NCBI GenBank assembly: GCA_965153455.1
Contig: OZ234500.1
Coordinates: 2,666,001 to 2,730,000 of the forward strand
Direction of reading: 5' to 3'
DNA from: Sphagnum compactum
Lineage: Eukaryota > Bryophyta > Sphagnopsida > Sphagnales
DNA length: 64,000 nucleotides
Position numbers and translations under genes: made by a program
Notes under the pieces: generated by a model
What the model saw: only the letters and a program-made list of their open reading frames with translations
Told to the model about the DNA's origin: nothing
Databases searched by the model: none
Part shown: positions 1-13,448 of the stretch, in pieces
How the letters are laid out: every line of letters starts with the position of its first letter
How positions within the stretch are numbered: position 1 is the stretch's first letter

Positions 1-1750
1 GATCCTTTCTTGTGGAATATATTGAAGTTCAGAAAAAAATTGAAATGATTTGGTGAACATTTGATAAGGAAAAAAAAAATTTGAAACAAAAAAACCACAT
101 GTCCACATGCTTTTCTTGAATGTTTTAAACAAATAAAAAGATTATTAAAACATGGTGAATTTTCATGAAAATTTTGTAGTTGCAATTTTGAAAGTATAAG
201 AATTTATTTCAAATTTTAACGGATTTTTTGATATATAGTGTTCCCTTGGTGATTTTTCAAAAATTCAAAAAATATTTGTTAATGATTGTCGACACACTAT
301 TTGACTCCTTTTTTCTTACTTTCACCCTACCAAGTCTTGGAAAAAAATTCAAGACTTTGACTCCTGAAAAAAAAAAGTTCAAGGACTCATAAGGAATGTC
401 TTAACAATTTTTTTTAGCCCAAGATTCTTACCACAAACATTTAGATACCAATGTACATAAAATGTACGAGTGTGACAAAAACCAAGTGCCCTATTGCAAT
501 GTAAAAAAATTCAAAGTCTATAAAACATAATTGATTTATTTACCAAATTTAAAAAATAAAAACCCTTAATATTTGAGTGTTTCCTATATATTCCTAATGT
601 TCAATGGGTTTAGTAAAATGAAAGTGTGATGTTCCTTGAGGTACCCACCCAATGATATTTTCACTTATAACTATATTTTGATATCATTGGCTATCTATTA
701 GAACCAATTATACCAATTATATCATTTGAATATCTTTCTTTGAAATTTGGCAATTTGAAAAAATTCCCCTTAAAATTTAGCAAATTTGGGCACTTTTCCA
801 TGAAATTGTTTTTTACATGTCAACTTTTTGTGAAATATTTCCAAATGTAAAATTACCAATGCACATTTGTTTCTTAAGCTACACAAATTAATGTTGGAGT
901 ATGATAAAAGTTATATATTGACATGTTAAAGTCATAACCACAATGTTCCAAAATGTAAGCCAGTTAGAGATATAAAAAAGAAATTGCTTGATTTTCTTTA
1001 TAATTTTCTTACATTTTGATTAGGTAGTTGGCTTGCTCAAATTAATGAGTTTAGATTACCATAACCAAAGGATAATTTTGTGATGAATTAATGTGGTTAT
1101 TCTTGAAAATATTGTACTTAGGTACATTTTAACAATCCCCCATCAATTTAACAAAGTTTGCCATGGAGCTTATTTTCATTTTTGAGAAAGAGGTAAGATT
1201 TGAAAAAAATTCATTAATTAAGAGAATGTATATATTATATACTATTTATTCCATAATGCCTTCAAATGCAGGGAAGAAAATTCTTTTTCTTGCAATGAGA
1301 AAAATACTAATGAATTAAGGTGTAAGGTAAGGTAGAATGTATGGAATACAATTTGCATGGCTATTTTTTCTATTTGATATCTTGTATTTTGCTATTTTTC
1401 AAGTCAACTTTGTTAAAAGGTTAATCCACATCCATTTCACCATTTTGCCAAGTCCATTTTCATTGTCACTAACAACTTAATTGTGAATGTTACATTGCCA
1501 ACCTGCCAAATTGAGTTCACCTTGTGCATTGCCCAAATGCTTTTCAAATTGTTAGAAATTAAAGATTTGTAGATTATCCATTTTATAAATTTATTATTTT
1601 TCTACCCAAATGTATGGCCCAAAAGAAAAAACCACCCAATTTTTTAGGCCACCTAATGAAGGGTTCAAACATTGGTTTTTAAGGCTTGCCAAGGTAGGTG
1701 TTTGATTAATAGTCAATTTCATTCATCATCCTTTTATCAAATCATGACAT
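1..1750. other. AT-rich gene-free stretch
   Basis: Strongly AT-rich sequence with many A and T runs. I see no open frame with protein-like composition, no RNA gene and no recognisable transposon domain. It is probably old, degraded intergenic or repeat DNA. Confidence 0.5.
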
Positions 1751-1886
1751 CCTCCATTGAATTTATAGGAAATTGTATACAAGTAGGTTTGAGAATTACT
1801 TGAAATTTGTGGTTTCAAAAAGACCTACTTTTGTTACAAAAACATTTCAAATTATATGTACAATTTCTTATAAGTTCAATGGAAGG
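1751..1886. repeat. Imperfect foldback (inverted repeat) element
   Basis: The arm at 1751-1780 is nearly reverse complementary to 1858-1886, with only a few mismatches over about 29 bases. Weaker similarity extends outwards on both sides. The loop is about 77 bases. The size and AT-richness resemble an old MITE, but no clear target-site duplication or coding capacity is visible, so the class is not assigned. Confidence 0.5.
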
Positions 1887-4800
1887 TGCCATCAATTTGA
1901 AAGTAGAAAAGGTAGAAATATAGCTTATATAATGTACATTTCAAACCTATCTTATTAGGTTCAATAAGTAGAAAGAATGTATTTACATTTTTAAAAAATC
2001 TACTTAATTCACATTGTACATATGGTTTCAATGTTATTACAAACATACTGATATTCATAATGGAAACAAATAACATTTCCTTGTTTTATATCTTAAGGTT
2101 ATGTTTATGGTTATTTTCCATTTATCTTGACAAGGTTATTGAAATGTTTGTTTATCTTGCTTACCCTTTTGCGTTGTTTTGTTTTGTTTTTATTTCCTTT
2201 TGTTTAGATGTGAACCTTGTTTGTTTCAATTCAATCGGACATCATTGCAACATTAAATCTCAATAACTTGGATACATGCATTCAATCTTTTGAATAACAA
2301 GTTGTTCAAACACCATGCCCATGGAGTTTAAGAAATTGGCCATGTTGCCCAACATTGAGACACTTTAACATATGTAATTATACAAGGAGGTCGATATTGC
2401 CCGAAGGTGCACACCCTTGGGCAATATATATTTCAAACATCACAATACAAATTATGTGATTATGTGTATTTGCATTAAACCATTCCAACCACATTGGGTG
2501 TCATAAAGGAATAGGTGATTTTGAAAATGCAAAAAGACTATCTACATTTGATTTTGGAAAGCCAAGATGGACAAATTTGGACATATCATGTGCAAAGTTG
2601 TGCATCATGCCACTTACCAAATATTGATGGATGAGTAAATCCAACATTTATGGTTATGCTGCATGTTGTATGAAGATGTTAATAGTGCATGGACAATGAT
2701 TTTCTGTGGAAAATCCTCAGCAAGGTGGCACACAGGGTGTTTAACATCTCCTTTTGAAAAGATTCTAGACCTTGGATGGGTCCAATTATGCTAATATGTA
2801 CTAAAATAGTTGAAACCATCGTGTTGTAAAATGGTAACTTGAGTTGGTGTTAAATTTTTTGGATATATTTATATGGCAACATTTATAATATATATTATGA
2901 GAATACATGGATAAATTTGAAATCAATCTAATAGATTTTAAAACTTCAAAAGCATTTAAAAAATATTGTAACCAATGCTTTTGTTGCTAAAAGGATTCTT
3001 AAAAAGACTTGAAACTATTTGATAATGATATTTTTTTTGAGAAATTTTTGATTCAAAGAATAACATAATAAAATAATGAAACATTTTTTTGGGTGGTAAG
3101 GAATTTTAAACATTTATTTCAAGCTATAAACCATGGAATCAAAAATATTATCTTTGAATAACCAATCATGTTTTGCCGCATGTTAGTATGATTAGCTAAC
3201 CCATTGTTTTTTAAGGAATAGCCTATGGAGGTATATTCATTGTCTTTTTATAGTGCAATTGCACCTAGATGGAAAGCAAATATGTCCATAATGCTTGTCA
3301 TTAAAAAACCTTGATGTAAGTTTGTTCATTTATGTGTAATACTTTTGATCAAAGAAATGAGACATCAATTACAAGGTAGACATTTCATGAATTGCAAGTC
3401 AACAATTAACAATGGGGGAACATGTGCACTTGACACTTTGGTTGGAAACATTATTGATAAAGGTGAAGCACATTAAGGATTAATCACTTTTGGCAAAAAA
3501 AAAAGAGTATAAAATTAATATCATAATATGTAGTAAACTTAAAATTAACACCAAATTGCTCTTGAAATTTTCACCCACAACCCCGTTTTGGAAGTATTAT
3601 TTCATTTTTTCATACTATTGTGAAAATTATTATTTCATGTCACAAATGTGATCTAGATATTTTCAAAATAGTCAATGTTTGTTGAACTTTTTGTAAGAAT
3701 TACTTAAGTCTTGCTAATCAATTATACTTAGAACAAGAAAAAAAATTCAATATGTGACATCCACATGTTACCCAAAAAATTAAAATTTAAAACCTACAGT
3801 TGTGGTGACAATTTTTCGGGGCCCTTTATTGTGATTTCACCCATAAATATACATCAACAAAAGAGAACATGCTTATGATCAAATTGAATTTTGGTATTAA
3901 TTAAGTGATTATTATTTGACCTAAGTGTCATATAGGGGTTAAATAATAATTAAATAACCCTAATTTACTAAGTGATATTATATAATAGTTGGCACTTGAT
4001 TCATTAATGAATGTTATTCCTCTTATTTGCCCCCAACCATTGTGAATGATATGTTCAAATTTTAGAAGTGCACCTCCTTATATGGTCTTGTCAACATACG
4101 GATGTTTAATAATCCAAGTTCATGAAATTGGTTTTTCCATACATGTCCAAGTAAATATGTTTCATGGTTTTCATCTAACTTGCTTGTAGACTGCATCCTT
4201 TTGACCAAGTATTTAAACGTTCTTTAAATTATATTAGAGTATTAGGAGCTTTGATTGATCCTTTTTCATTGACACCATATGATATTGAAAACTCATTATT
4301 AAACATGAAAATTTTGCTTCCTAAGTGGGGCAATGTTTGGTAACTTTCAAAAAATTTAATTCATTGTTTCATGTAATGCCCATGATACTTGTAAGATACC
4401 TTTCGCCTCTGCATTTGTACACCACCATTCATACTTTGATTTGACCTTTTTCAAGTTTTTGGTTGTATTTTAGGTTATGGGTCCTAAATGACAACCCCAC
4501 ATTTTCAATTTTAACCCGCAAACAAACTTTTTTTTCTTAATATCTTTTGTGGTATCAACTTCATTTTAATTTATTTACCATCATTCCAACAACCTCTACT
4601 TAAGGGGTTGGGCCTAGAAGTTTCAGCTATTGGTTTCTAATTTTTTCTAGAACATTACAATTTCCTTTGAAAGACTTTGGTTCACTTGAACAACAACCAC
4701 CTTTCCTTCTAAAAAATAGTTAAAAGTGGCTTACAACCTCTTGCCGTTGTCAACATGCATGTTCAAGCCCAATTCATGGGCAAATAGTTGGATCACTTTC

Positions 4801-6289
4801 ATGATTCCATTCCAAAACACCAACACACCCTCTCCAACATGTTATATCATGATACACATGATGTTCACTAATCTTGTATCCTTTATGTCCAAGCTTTGAT
4901 GTGAGACCATGGGTCACAACTCAACCTAGTCTTCTCATGTTTCAATTGTCTTACTTCAAATCAAGATTGCCACATCTTTCAATTGGGGGCTTCCTTCAAT
5001 GTGTATGTATACAACCCATTGCTCCATTTGGTTATCCATGTTTTTGTTGTGTTCATGACAATAAATGCATAAGGACGCATGATGCAATGCATGATGCTTT
5101 TGCATTCATTGCACTCGAATTCAACTTTCATGGGGTATGAGAGGATCGCAAGTGCCCCTTTCAACTACGCTTTAGTCATCTAGTCAAGGACTTCTCATTG
5201 TCTTCTTTTGAAAATGGTATTCACACCTTAATGAATGATATCATTGGTGATCCCACACACATTGACTTAAGTCCTTGATTGAGATCCACATGAGGATTTG
5301 TGGCTTTGGAGGTCAAGTTTTAATAAATTTTTCATCATTTGCTATGATATTGTGATATGAATAGTGAAATTATTCAGAGTGTAGCCTATGAAAATTATAA
5401 TGATTTTCAACATATCAACTTCATATTTTCACAAAATTTCATTTCATTATTTTGAGGATTATTTAATGAGGAAACTAACCTTGGGGCAAGCTAACCTTTC
5501 TTGTTTCTTAGTCTTCTTCTGACCACAAAAGAAATAAGATGATAAAATGCTGAGAAATTAAATTGGTCTTTGAACTTATATTGAATGCTTAATGTCTTAA
5601 GCATTGAAGATGCACTTACATAGAAATATTAATATGTACAAATAGAAATGCTACAAATACACCAACCCTTCATTACAAATATTGCTCAACAATATTAAGG
5701 ATGCTTAAATGTTTTTATTTTCATATATAGTTTTGGTTAAATTATCAAACTTATCATGACAAGCTTCTTTTTTATTCTTGGGGTTATTTGAGACATATAA
5801 GAAAATTTAATTGCCGGATTTATTTTTGGACATCACAAAAATTGAAAAGAAAGATGCTGATAATGACCACCAAAGGGGGACTACATCACAAAATTGAAAG
5901 GCCAAAAAAAAATTCAAAAAAAACACTGGAATATTATTATTGTAAAAACTAACGCTTCTCTCACTATGGAATTTTGGGGATGCGTTTGTTGAATAGTTTT
6001 AACACTTGTGTAGCACGTAGACTATTATTAATTAATAAATAATATCTGTTTGTTTGTCTGTCTGTCTTGGCAGACACCCACCACCCGTTTTGAAAAAGAG
6101 CAAAACCGCCACAAGGAGCAATTACCGACTTAAACGTGTGTAATTTGATGAAGGAAAATAGGTAAATCAGTTGGGGCGGGGGACGGGGGTGTTGTTGCGA
6201 GTCTGCTAAGTGTCTCTTGTCTTGGGTTCCGACGCTGGGCCCCAGCTTTCCCTCCCTGTCCTGTGTGTAGTAGTATGGGACCGGGACGG
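1887..6289. other. AT-rich gene-poor intergenic DNA
   Basis: No convincing gene was found. Short open frames here are F/Y/K/N/I-rich chance frames. An imperfect palindrome of TTAATTA/TATTTGACC-like sequence lies near 3893-3962 and could be a further foldback remnant. No LTR, polymerase or integrase motif was seen on either strand. Confidence 0.45.
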
Positions 6290-8100
6290 GGCCGGTGAGA
6301 GGTGCCCCGCACTTCCTCTGTCGCTTCCTCCTCTCTTGGCTTCGACTTTCCTTGCCTCTCAATTCTGGTCGCAGATTTCACAATAAAGACCCGAGTTCAC
6401 TTGCTAGTATTCACAACATCCCCTTCTGATCGTTTTTCTTGTTGTTGCTGGGACTCCGCTACAGTCGTGCCATTTTGCTTGCATTGTGTGTGTGTGTGTG
6501 TCCCCCGCCCTCCCCCCCCCCGCGTTTTCTTTGCCTAGCTCCTAGTGAATCGGTCCCTGGGCCTGCGTTGTAGTACACTCGATGGATAGATCTGTATCGG
6601 CCTGCGGCGGCTGCTTGCGAAAATCCGTTTCAGTTTTGGACCGTGATGGACATTTTTAAGGCCTTTTCGTTTGTTTGTCTCGTTTCCATGTGCATTGTTG
6701 TTGTTGTTGTTTTTCTTTTTGCATCTGTGCGGCCAGCTTTTGTACTGCTGCAACTCTCATTGAGGACTCTCCCTGTAGATATCAGCGGTTTCCTCAGAAC
6801 CAAACCAAACGTGCAACGGTGGTGACTAACTAACTTCGGGGAGATAGACTAGCTTTCGAACACAACAGACTCCGTTTGCCGTGTCTAACGATCCTGTGGG
6901 GTCGGTTTTGGGGGACGGGTAAGGAGGGGATTGGTGACAACGAGAGAGAGCACGCTCGAATGCATGTATACAGGAATTCGCATGCGTGTGTTCATGCGTG
7001 TTCTCTCCCGTAGTCGCACAGTTTTTTCTTGCATTTCTCCAGCTTTTGATGTTTCTACTTTTCCAGTACTAAGTCTCCTCTGTCAATAAGTTCTGTAATT
7101 TTATGCTTGCCTGCTGCTATCGAGAGGAATTTGAGTCATGAACTCTGTAACCATCAAGACCGCGAGCAGTTTTGATCGATTTGCTTTTGCAACTTTCAGA
7201 TTTTTCAGGTGTGCGCACCAGCACTCGAGCGTTGCGACTGCCGCCTGAAGCTTTTGCTCATCCAACGTTCCAACGGTCTTGAACATTTTGCCTCCTGTTG
7301 TAATAGTACCAGAGCCAGTTACTTTGGATGTGCGAGAGTCTGTTCGCTGTTGAGTAACAGCGAATCCTCTACTTGCATGCACTCTCTATGAAACGTGCAG
7401 TATATGACAATTTGTTCCGGGTACTTGCAGAGAAGTCTGACATAGTATGTGAGCAATGACCTCCTAACTCACGCAGAAAGCTCGCTAGTAGCAGCCGTTT
7501 GCTTCATTCCTGATCACAGATTCTCTTGATACTGGTCCTCGGAAGCTTGACCACGCTGATCTCAACACCAACTGTTGTGTGACCTCTTCTACAATTTGTG
7601 AACTAATTATATAGATTACGACTTTTACTCTGGAGGTTTTGGTAGCATGCCGTGATCATCTCGATGCCTCTTCTTCTCCTTCTTCTTCACCACGTGATCA
7701 TCTCTACACTCTCAAGTTACTGCCCCTCTTATCCACATGATCTGAGGAGGAGGAAGGACTGATCAGATCGAACAACGGATAATTTCTCCTTCTCCTCCTT
7801 CTTCCTCATTGTCCTTGTCTTCTCCTTCTTCATCAAAGGTATCATCATCTTAGTCTTGTCTTTCAAACTGCGATTCCTCGCATCTCAGATCATAACGGAT
7901 TTATTTCTCCTTCCTCCTCTTCCTCCTCGTCTTCATCATCATCTTCTTCATGATCTTCTTCTTCCTCCTCATGATCTTCATTTCATCATCACCATCACCA
8001 TCCTCTTCTTCTTCTTCTTCTTCTTCTTCTTTTTGGTATGACTTTCATCCTGAGATTAGTGTGGTCTGACCAATTTATTCCTGACAAGCACATTGACTTT
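6290..8100. other. GC-richer island without a recognised gene
   Basis: Base composition changes sharply at about 6.1-6.3 kb to GC-richer, CpG-containing DNA, followed by pyrimidine-rich blocks (CTT/CCT tracts, about 7660-8030). This resembles promoter and 5' leader sequence in this window, for example the DNA upstream of the PHT1, EXS and MAPKKK genes. Open frames exist on both strands, such as a 93-codon frame on the minus strand at 7101-7382, but none resembles a known family. It may be the promoter or first exon of a non-coding transcript or a lost gene. Confidence 0.35.
8003..8031. repeat. (CTT)n microsatellite
   Basis: Uninterrupted CTT/TTC trinucleotide run at the end of a pyrimidine-rich tract in the island without a recognised gene. 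Confidence 0.85.
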
Positions 8101-8708
8101 TAAAACTGAGAGCACATTGTTTTGTAATTCATCTTAACATGGAAAATTTCATGGAACCCATTTAATATTGTTGTTGTGTGGGTAATGAAATTATATTCTC
8201 CATCTGCTGACATTGTTTTGTGTATAATTTAACTCATTCATCATCATCGTGTATGGAATTCTTTCTGATTTTCCATCCTACAATGTGGGGTTCCATACAA
8301 AGTTCCATACGAATCAGTAGTTTTATTGCTTCAGTCCAATTGATCAGGGTCTGGAACTTCAGATGCTTTTTTAGTTTGCTCATATCCTTTCACCCTTCTT
8401 GAATGTCTTTCCAAGGTTCTTGATAAATCAGCTGAAAGGAAAACAAAGGCGGCCTGCAGACCAAAGTGTACAATAACTATTATCTATCACCACCAGTCCA
8501 AACCCAGGATTCCAGGAGAGGGCGTGAACATTATTGTTGGAGTGGAATGGAGGTGCGTGCAACCATTTCTGATTTCTGTTTCTGAATTTTGGTCAGTCTA
8601 ATATTGTTCTCTAGCACATGAATGTTTGTCTCAATTGTTAGTATTTGGAAGTCTTGGAAGTTCTAAGGAATCCATGTTCAGGTCAGATACAGATAAAGAG
8701 AGCCTTAC

Positions 8709-11700
8709 CTGCAACTTCAACTTTTTTCTTGCCTTGGTACAAATAGACAGCAGGGAACTGTGTCCTAGAGCTAATTTTCTGGCTCTGGATGGATGGGTTC
8801 CAGCTGCAGAAAATCAAAAGACAAACTTAACACTCTGGACACCTGATGATTGCATGCGTAAATGCCAGATCTTTGATTGCTGCCAATAATGTCAACCGGC
8901 ATTTGGCCCAGTAGCCACCACCTCACCAAGGATCATCCCTGGGGCAAATTTCTCTCCAATCAAGGTCTACAGCTATATAGATCTGGTTGTATAGTTAAGT
9001 GCATTACAGTCTCTAGCTATGCTCAAGATCCATTGAGCTCCAAAATGTGGTCTTTGCCTGGATACCATTCTGGTTTCATCAATTTTAGGGTAAAAGATGA
9101 GCAACACCAAACCTAAATTTGTAGCCGAGGGAATTGTTTGCAGCTGTACGAGCTGGAAGGCTGCCACAATAAGAAACAAACAACTGCACGCAACCACTCA
9201 GGTTTGAATGTGCCTACTCAATCATCTTCATTGCCAGCATATGATTTGTGATTTCCATACACTCAAAAGTCTCATTCAAGACTGCATTGTGGCACTAATC
9301 AAGAGCCCATTGCAAAACTAGCCCATAACAGCAACTATGGGCCTTACAGATTGACCATCATTTGAACCAATGTGGAACAACTTCCTGTCAGCATGTCCAC
9401 CATTGGATATGTAGTGGAACAGATCAGAATTTTCTGTTTAAGAGAGAAGAAAAACCAAACTGATTCCAGCATGCAATTCCATTTCACAAAGCAGTGCTGC
9501 ACCCACGCACCTGTTTGGCTTTTCATTTCAAATTTTCCATCTCTGGGCTCACATAAGGTCACTGTAACCAAATGCATAAGGTCACACCCAAACATTGACT
9601 CATCAGCAATCTAAACCCAGGACAAAAATCCATGCAGACCTGACAAAGTTGAGATTCTCCTGTCAATTTCGGACAAGTCTATTAAAAATTATGAAAGATT
9701 TTGCCATATTAAGCTCCACTGTCAATATATAATGTCCATTGTCAGACAGAGGATGATTACAACAGAAATTTGTTAATCCATCTGAGTCAAAAATTTCACC
9801 TGAGAGATCAACTCATAGAGTTGGGCTCCATCTGAAACATTAAGCTGTGCAGCTGTTGCATTAGTCAAATTAGTTCCCCAAATTGGCAAATGAAGAAGAA
9901 ATTGGCAAATTTGTTCACCACTTTGTCCACAGTTATTGCCTAGCAAAAATAAGACAAAACATCTGGGGACAAAAACCACCCATCATGGCAAATAATGTCA
10001 TTCACATGCACACAGAGAAACTACTCACACTCTAACTAGTCGGCCATTCTTCTCTCCATTCATCTTTGCTGTTCTGTTGTTTTTTCCTGCCACAATTCCA
10101 GAGCCCAAATTGACATTTTTCTTTCTCTATGCCACTATTGATGATAGAAAGCTGCGAAACCTGAATTGATCCAAAACACCCATGTTGTAAAAAGAGCTCT
10201 GCAAATCAAAGCAAAAAGAAAAAAAGGAAGTCAAAGGTTGTGTGTTTTCATTATGTGGAATCAGACTGTCGCATGTGGTGGATGTACTCGTAAAGCGGTC
10301 TGAGCTTTCCATTGTGAACAATGCATGCCTTTTGAATAGGGACAAGGTTTTCCTCTGGAGAGCTTGCATGTGCCATACTCCTCAAAACTGGATACAGTAC
10401 ATCTCTGAAATACTTTGTAGCCTGCAACAAAAAATTTCAGAAATCAGCGTCCTGGATCCCCCTCTTCATGCTAATCCTAAGTTCAACTATAGCCCCTGCC
10501 ATTACTCATACAGCTGAGTTACAAATTAGACTGAAAGATTTATCTATGTATATGGTTCTACTTCATAAGGTAGGCTCTCAGAGAAGTGTAAAATTGGAGG
10601 TTTCCTTGTACAGATATAATTTCCTGAATGAAAAACATTGCCTACCTCCTTAGGAAGCTCTGTAGGAACACAGTCCACTGCTAGAAAAATGATGCCCTCT
10701 CCATTCATGTTTTTGTGAATCTCACCCGTTTTCAGATTGTATCTGGTAAAAAATCCACCACAAATAGTGAAAAAGTTTGAAGGGGAATTTCAATTGCATC
10801 TACTGCTGTTTTGGGTAGATCTTACTGGGTGTGATCATAGTCTCTCTATCACTAGTCCTACAATTCATGATTCTTTCCATTTATTTATTTATTTATTTGG
10901 TAAATCTTGTGTGGTTGAAAGGTGATCAAAGGACCTTAAGAAGGAGCTCTCAATCACAGTAATCTCACAGACACACTACTCAATGGAGCCACCAACATCA
11001 CAGCTAATGTCACCAATCATCCGGAGACTGCATTTTCTTGCTGTGCAGCTCTTGCAGCTCATCATTCCTCAACCTTCTCCCCCAGTACATACTTCGCTGT
11101 ACCTGCAACAACGACAATGACAACTCCACAAACTGAAAAAGGGTTGGTCACACATGCTGCCATAAATTAGAAAGAGACAACCCAGCTCCCAATGAGAAGA
11201 CGCAATGAAAGACGACCAAACATTATCATCATCAATCATTCTTGGGGCTGGACATGGACCCATTTTTCACTCACTCTTTGTTGTAAGTCTGGTGCTTTGA
11301 AAAATCCATCCAAAATCATGAACCCAAAACTGAGAGATTGCATCGTGCCAAACAGAATGACTTCTGAAAATGTTCTGCAATGTAGGGAACAAAATCTCCT
11401 ATGTGTGACAAATGAAAAACCCCATTTTATTTTGTAAATTCTGTCAGTGTTGTGACTTGTGATGAGTTATGTAAATATTCAATAGACAGCCATGACTGGG
11501 TATACTGCTACAGATAATAACTAAATTTGTGCTTTGCTTAGTATGGGTCTCATGAATGTCAAGCTTCTTGCTGACAGACTATGAATCTTTTAACGAGTCC
11601 AGGAATTTTTTGACATGTGTTTCGCAGAGTGAGCTTACTTGAGACATAGATGCACCTGGAACAATGAGGCTTTGAACTTCAGATGGTTCCACAAACACAT

Positions 11701-12110
11701 GAGGCAGCAACCGGAACATCTCCTGTGCACCCTGTGACACTGCACATGATGATTCTCAAGAACCAGGCCCATTAGACATGTGATCTGGTCTTGGATGAAG
11801 TCTACTTGCTTCAACAGAAAGAAGAAACGAGAGTCTAGCCACTGTAATACAAATAGATTTTGCAAGTCAAGCTTCTTCTTCTTCTTCAGTTCACGAATTG
11901 CAAAGGTAACTCTTATATAGTAGTACCTCACAAATGCATGCAAAAGTTGTGATCTTCAATGTGTGTTTACAAGTAGGCACTGGGCTTGGGGAGAGTGTGG
12001 TACCTGGATAAGTAACAGACATGTTCTCAGGGCTGGAGTTTTATGATGAGAGTATGAGAAGAAATTAGCATAGGATCGGTCTGGAAAACGTTCCTGTTTT
12101 CACAACAAGG
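8709..12110 (-). pseudogene. Decayed LKR/SDH (lysine catabolism bifunctional enzyme)
   Basis: Exon-like blocks on the minus strand follow, in order, the plant bifunctional lysine-ketoglutarate reductase/saccharopine dehydrogenase, which starts lysine breakdown. LKR part: 12004-12110 (PDRSYANFFSYSHH), 11639-11741 (GAQEMFRLLPHVFVEP), 10940-11102 (MYWGRRL, then DISCDVGGSIE), 10646-10742 (LAVDCVPTELPKE) and 10251-10421 (KACIVHNGKLRPLYEYI). SDH part: 9775-9900 (NATAAQLNVSDGAQLYELIS), 9113-9270 (MLAMKMIE, then SYCGSLP) and 8709-8803 (SWNP, then PAVYLYQGKKKVEV). Several blocks keep good splice sites, so this is not a processed copy. It is broken: a TAG at 9214-9216 interrupts the block MLAMKMIE-stop-AH, frameshifts split the 10940-11102 and 12004-12110 blocks, a stop follows RQSDST, and the N- and C-terminal parts are not recognisable. 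Whether a functional copy exists elsewhere cannot be seen. Confidence 0.88.
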
Positions 12111-12775
12111 ACTGATGATGATCTCGCTGCATCAAGACCACCCTTGCGACAGCCAAAACATTCATTGATCCACAAACGAAAAAGAGACGAAAAAGAAAAG
12201 GGGAAAAAAAAAGCCCCTCAACCAAAAAACAGAGAAAGAAACTTCTAAACTGGTTTGATTCCCAGAAAGCTTACACACGAGAAAGAGCTGAGATTGCAAG
12301 AGACAAAAGGAAAGGAAAGGATCGAAAAGCTTACTGGAGAGCAAATGAGTCCTCTTGATAAATCAGAACAAGGAAGGGAAAAATTGCCACTCTGCGGAAG
12401 ATTTTTTTCATGCAAAATCTCCAACACCGCAAAATCCTTCGTGCGTAATTTTTCTTCTTACTCTTCTTCTTCTGGTGAGTGTTGTGTTTTTTTCAGTGCG
12501 CGAGGGAGCGAGCGAGCGAGCCTGGCGCTTTCAGGACGAGATGAAGCTCCGGCAGTTTTGGAGAAGACGACAATTCCGCCAATTCCACCCTAGAATCCAC
12601 CCTACATGCGTCTCTGGCTTTCAGCACCAGAGGAAGCCTCGGCCGTTTGAGAAGGGTTGAAGGGGTGGGTAACAATTCCAACGCAGAATGAACTGCCCAT
12701 TCTATAAACAAAATTAGATCACTTTGATGTTCAATGTATGACCCACTCTTGTACTCTTCAACCTCAGGACACAAG
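12111..12775. other. Upstream flank of the LKR/SDH pseudogene
   Basis: About 660 bp between the most N-terminal recognisable LKR block and the retrotransposon remnant. It becomes GC-richer near 12490-12660 and may include the old promoter and first exon. Overlapping open frames on both strands here match no family I recognise. Confidence 0.3.
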
Positions 12776-13448
12776 ACCTAAAGTTAAAATTGTGAAAAAA
12801 AGATGGCTTGATGTTTTGCTAGTGAATTTTAAGCTTAAGTGGATAAATGTTTGGTAGAAGTAGCAAAGTGAAAAAGAAGTTGGCTTCATTTGGGTTGTTT
12901 GGAACAACACAGTTGCTCTGAATGTGTGGCATGCTAAAGCTAACAGTGGGATCAACTTTGATTGCATGGTTTGTTGGGGAATGAGGGAATCAATTTCACA
13001 TAGGTTTTGGGGTTGTAGGTTTGCCCAAAGGGCTTGGGAATTTACTCACCTTGGCTTCTTGGTGTATGGAACTCACACACTTGGTGAGTGGAAGGTCATT
13101 CCTTTGGATTGGAAACATGGCATTTTTGCTGCTAGCGAACCAAGGTGGTTTAAGAAGGTTATTAGCCTTTTGTCATTGCTCCATGAGCTCACTCTCTAGA
13201 TTATCTGGATTGAGAGGAATCATGATGTTGTGTTCAACACAGCAAGCAGTGGCACTTCCAAAAGATCCAGAATTTGTGATGGTAACAGCTTGCTAGATTC
13301 TGGTAGTGTCGCTTCGAATAGGTGTTTAGGTTTGGCTAGGTTCCAGCCATCTAGGAAGCATGCGCTCCTGGATTCCTTTGATAAGATTTGGGGCAAGAAC
13401 CAAGTGATTTGCTTAAGTTATGTTCAGTGGTTCTTTGATGGTCTTTGA
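12776..13448 (+). mobile_element. Non-LTR (LINE-like) retrotransposon 3' remnant
   Basis: The plus strand encodes the C-terminal end of a plant LINE ORF2. It has a zf-RVT-type segment (GFIWVVWNNTVALNVWHAKA, then CMVCW, ESISHRFWGCRFAQRAWEF with its Cys/His spacing) and then the usual hydrophobic tail ending IIWIERNHDVVF. The frame is broken by a TAG where the family has Trp (LTL-stop-IIWIERN, near 13197-13199) and starts inside the domain, with no reverse transcriptase upstream. This is a dead, 5'-truncated copy, as is usual for LINE insertions. A further open frame continues to 13448 and probably ends ORF2. It lies just upstream of the decayed LKR/SDH gene, on the opposite strand. Confidence 0.8.

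Noticed and set aside
7101-7382. 93-codon open frame on the minus strand in the GC-rich island
   Set aside because: Not similar to any family I know; the opposite strand is also partly open. Not enough to call a gene.
12493-12774. 93-codon minus-strand frame upstream of the LKR/SDH remnant
   Set aside because: It does not resemble the LKR N-terminus and overlaps plus-strand open frames of equal length. Most likely promoter or leader DNA.
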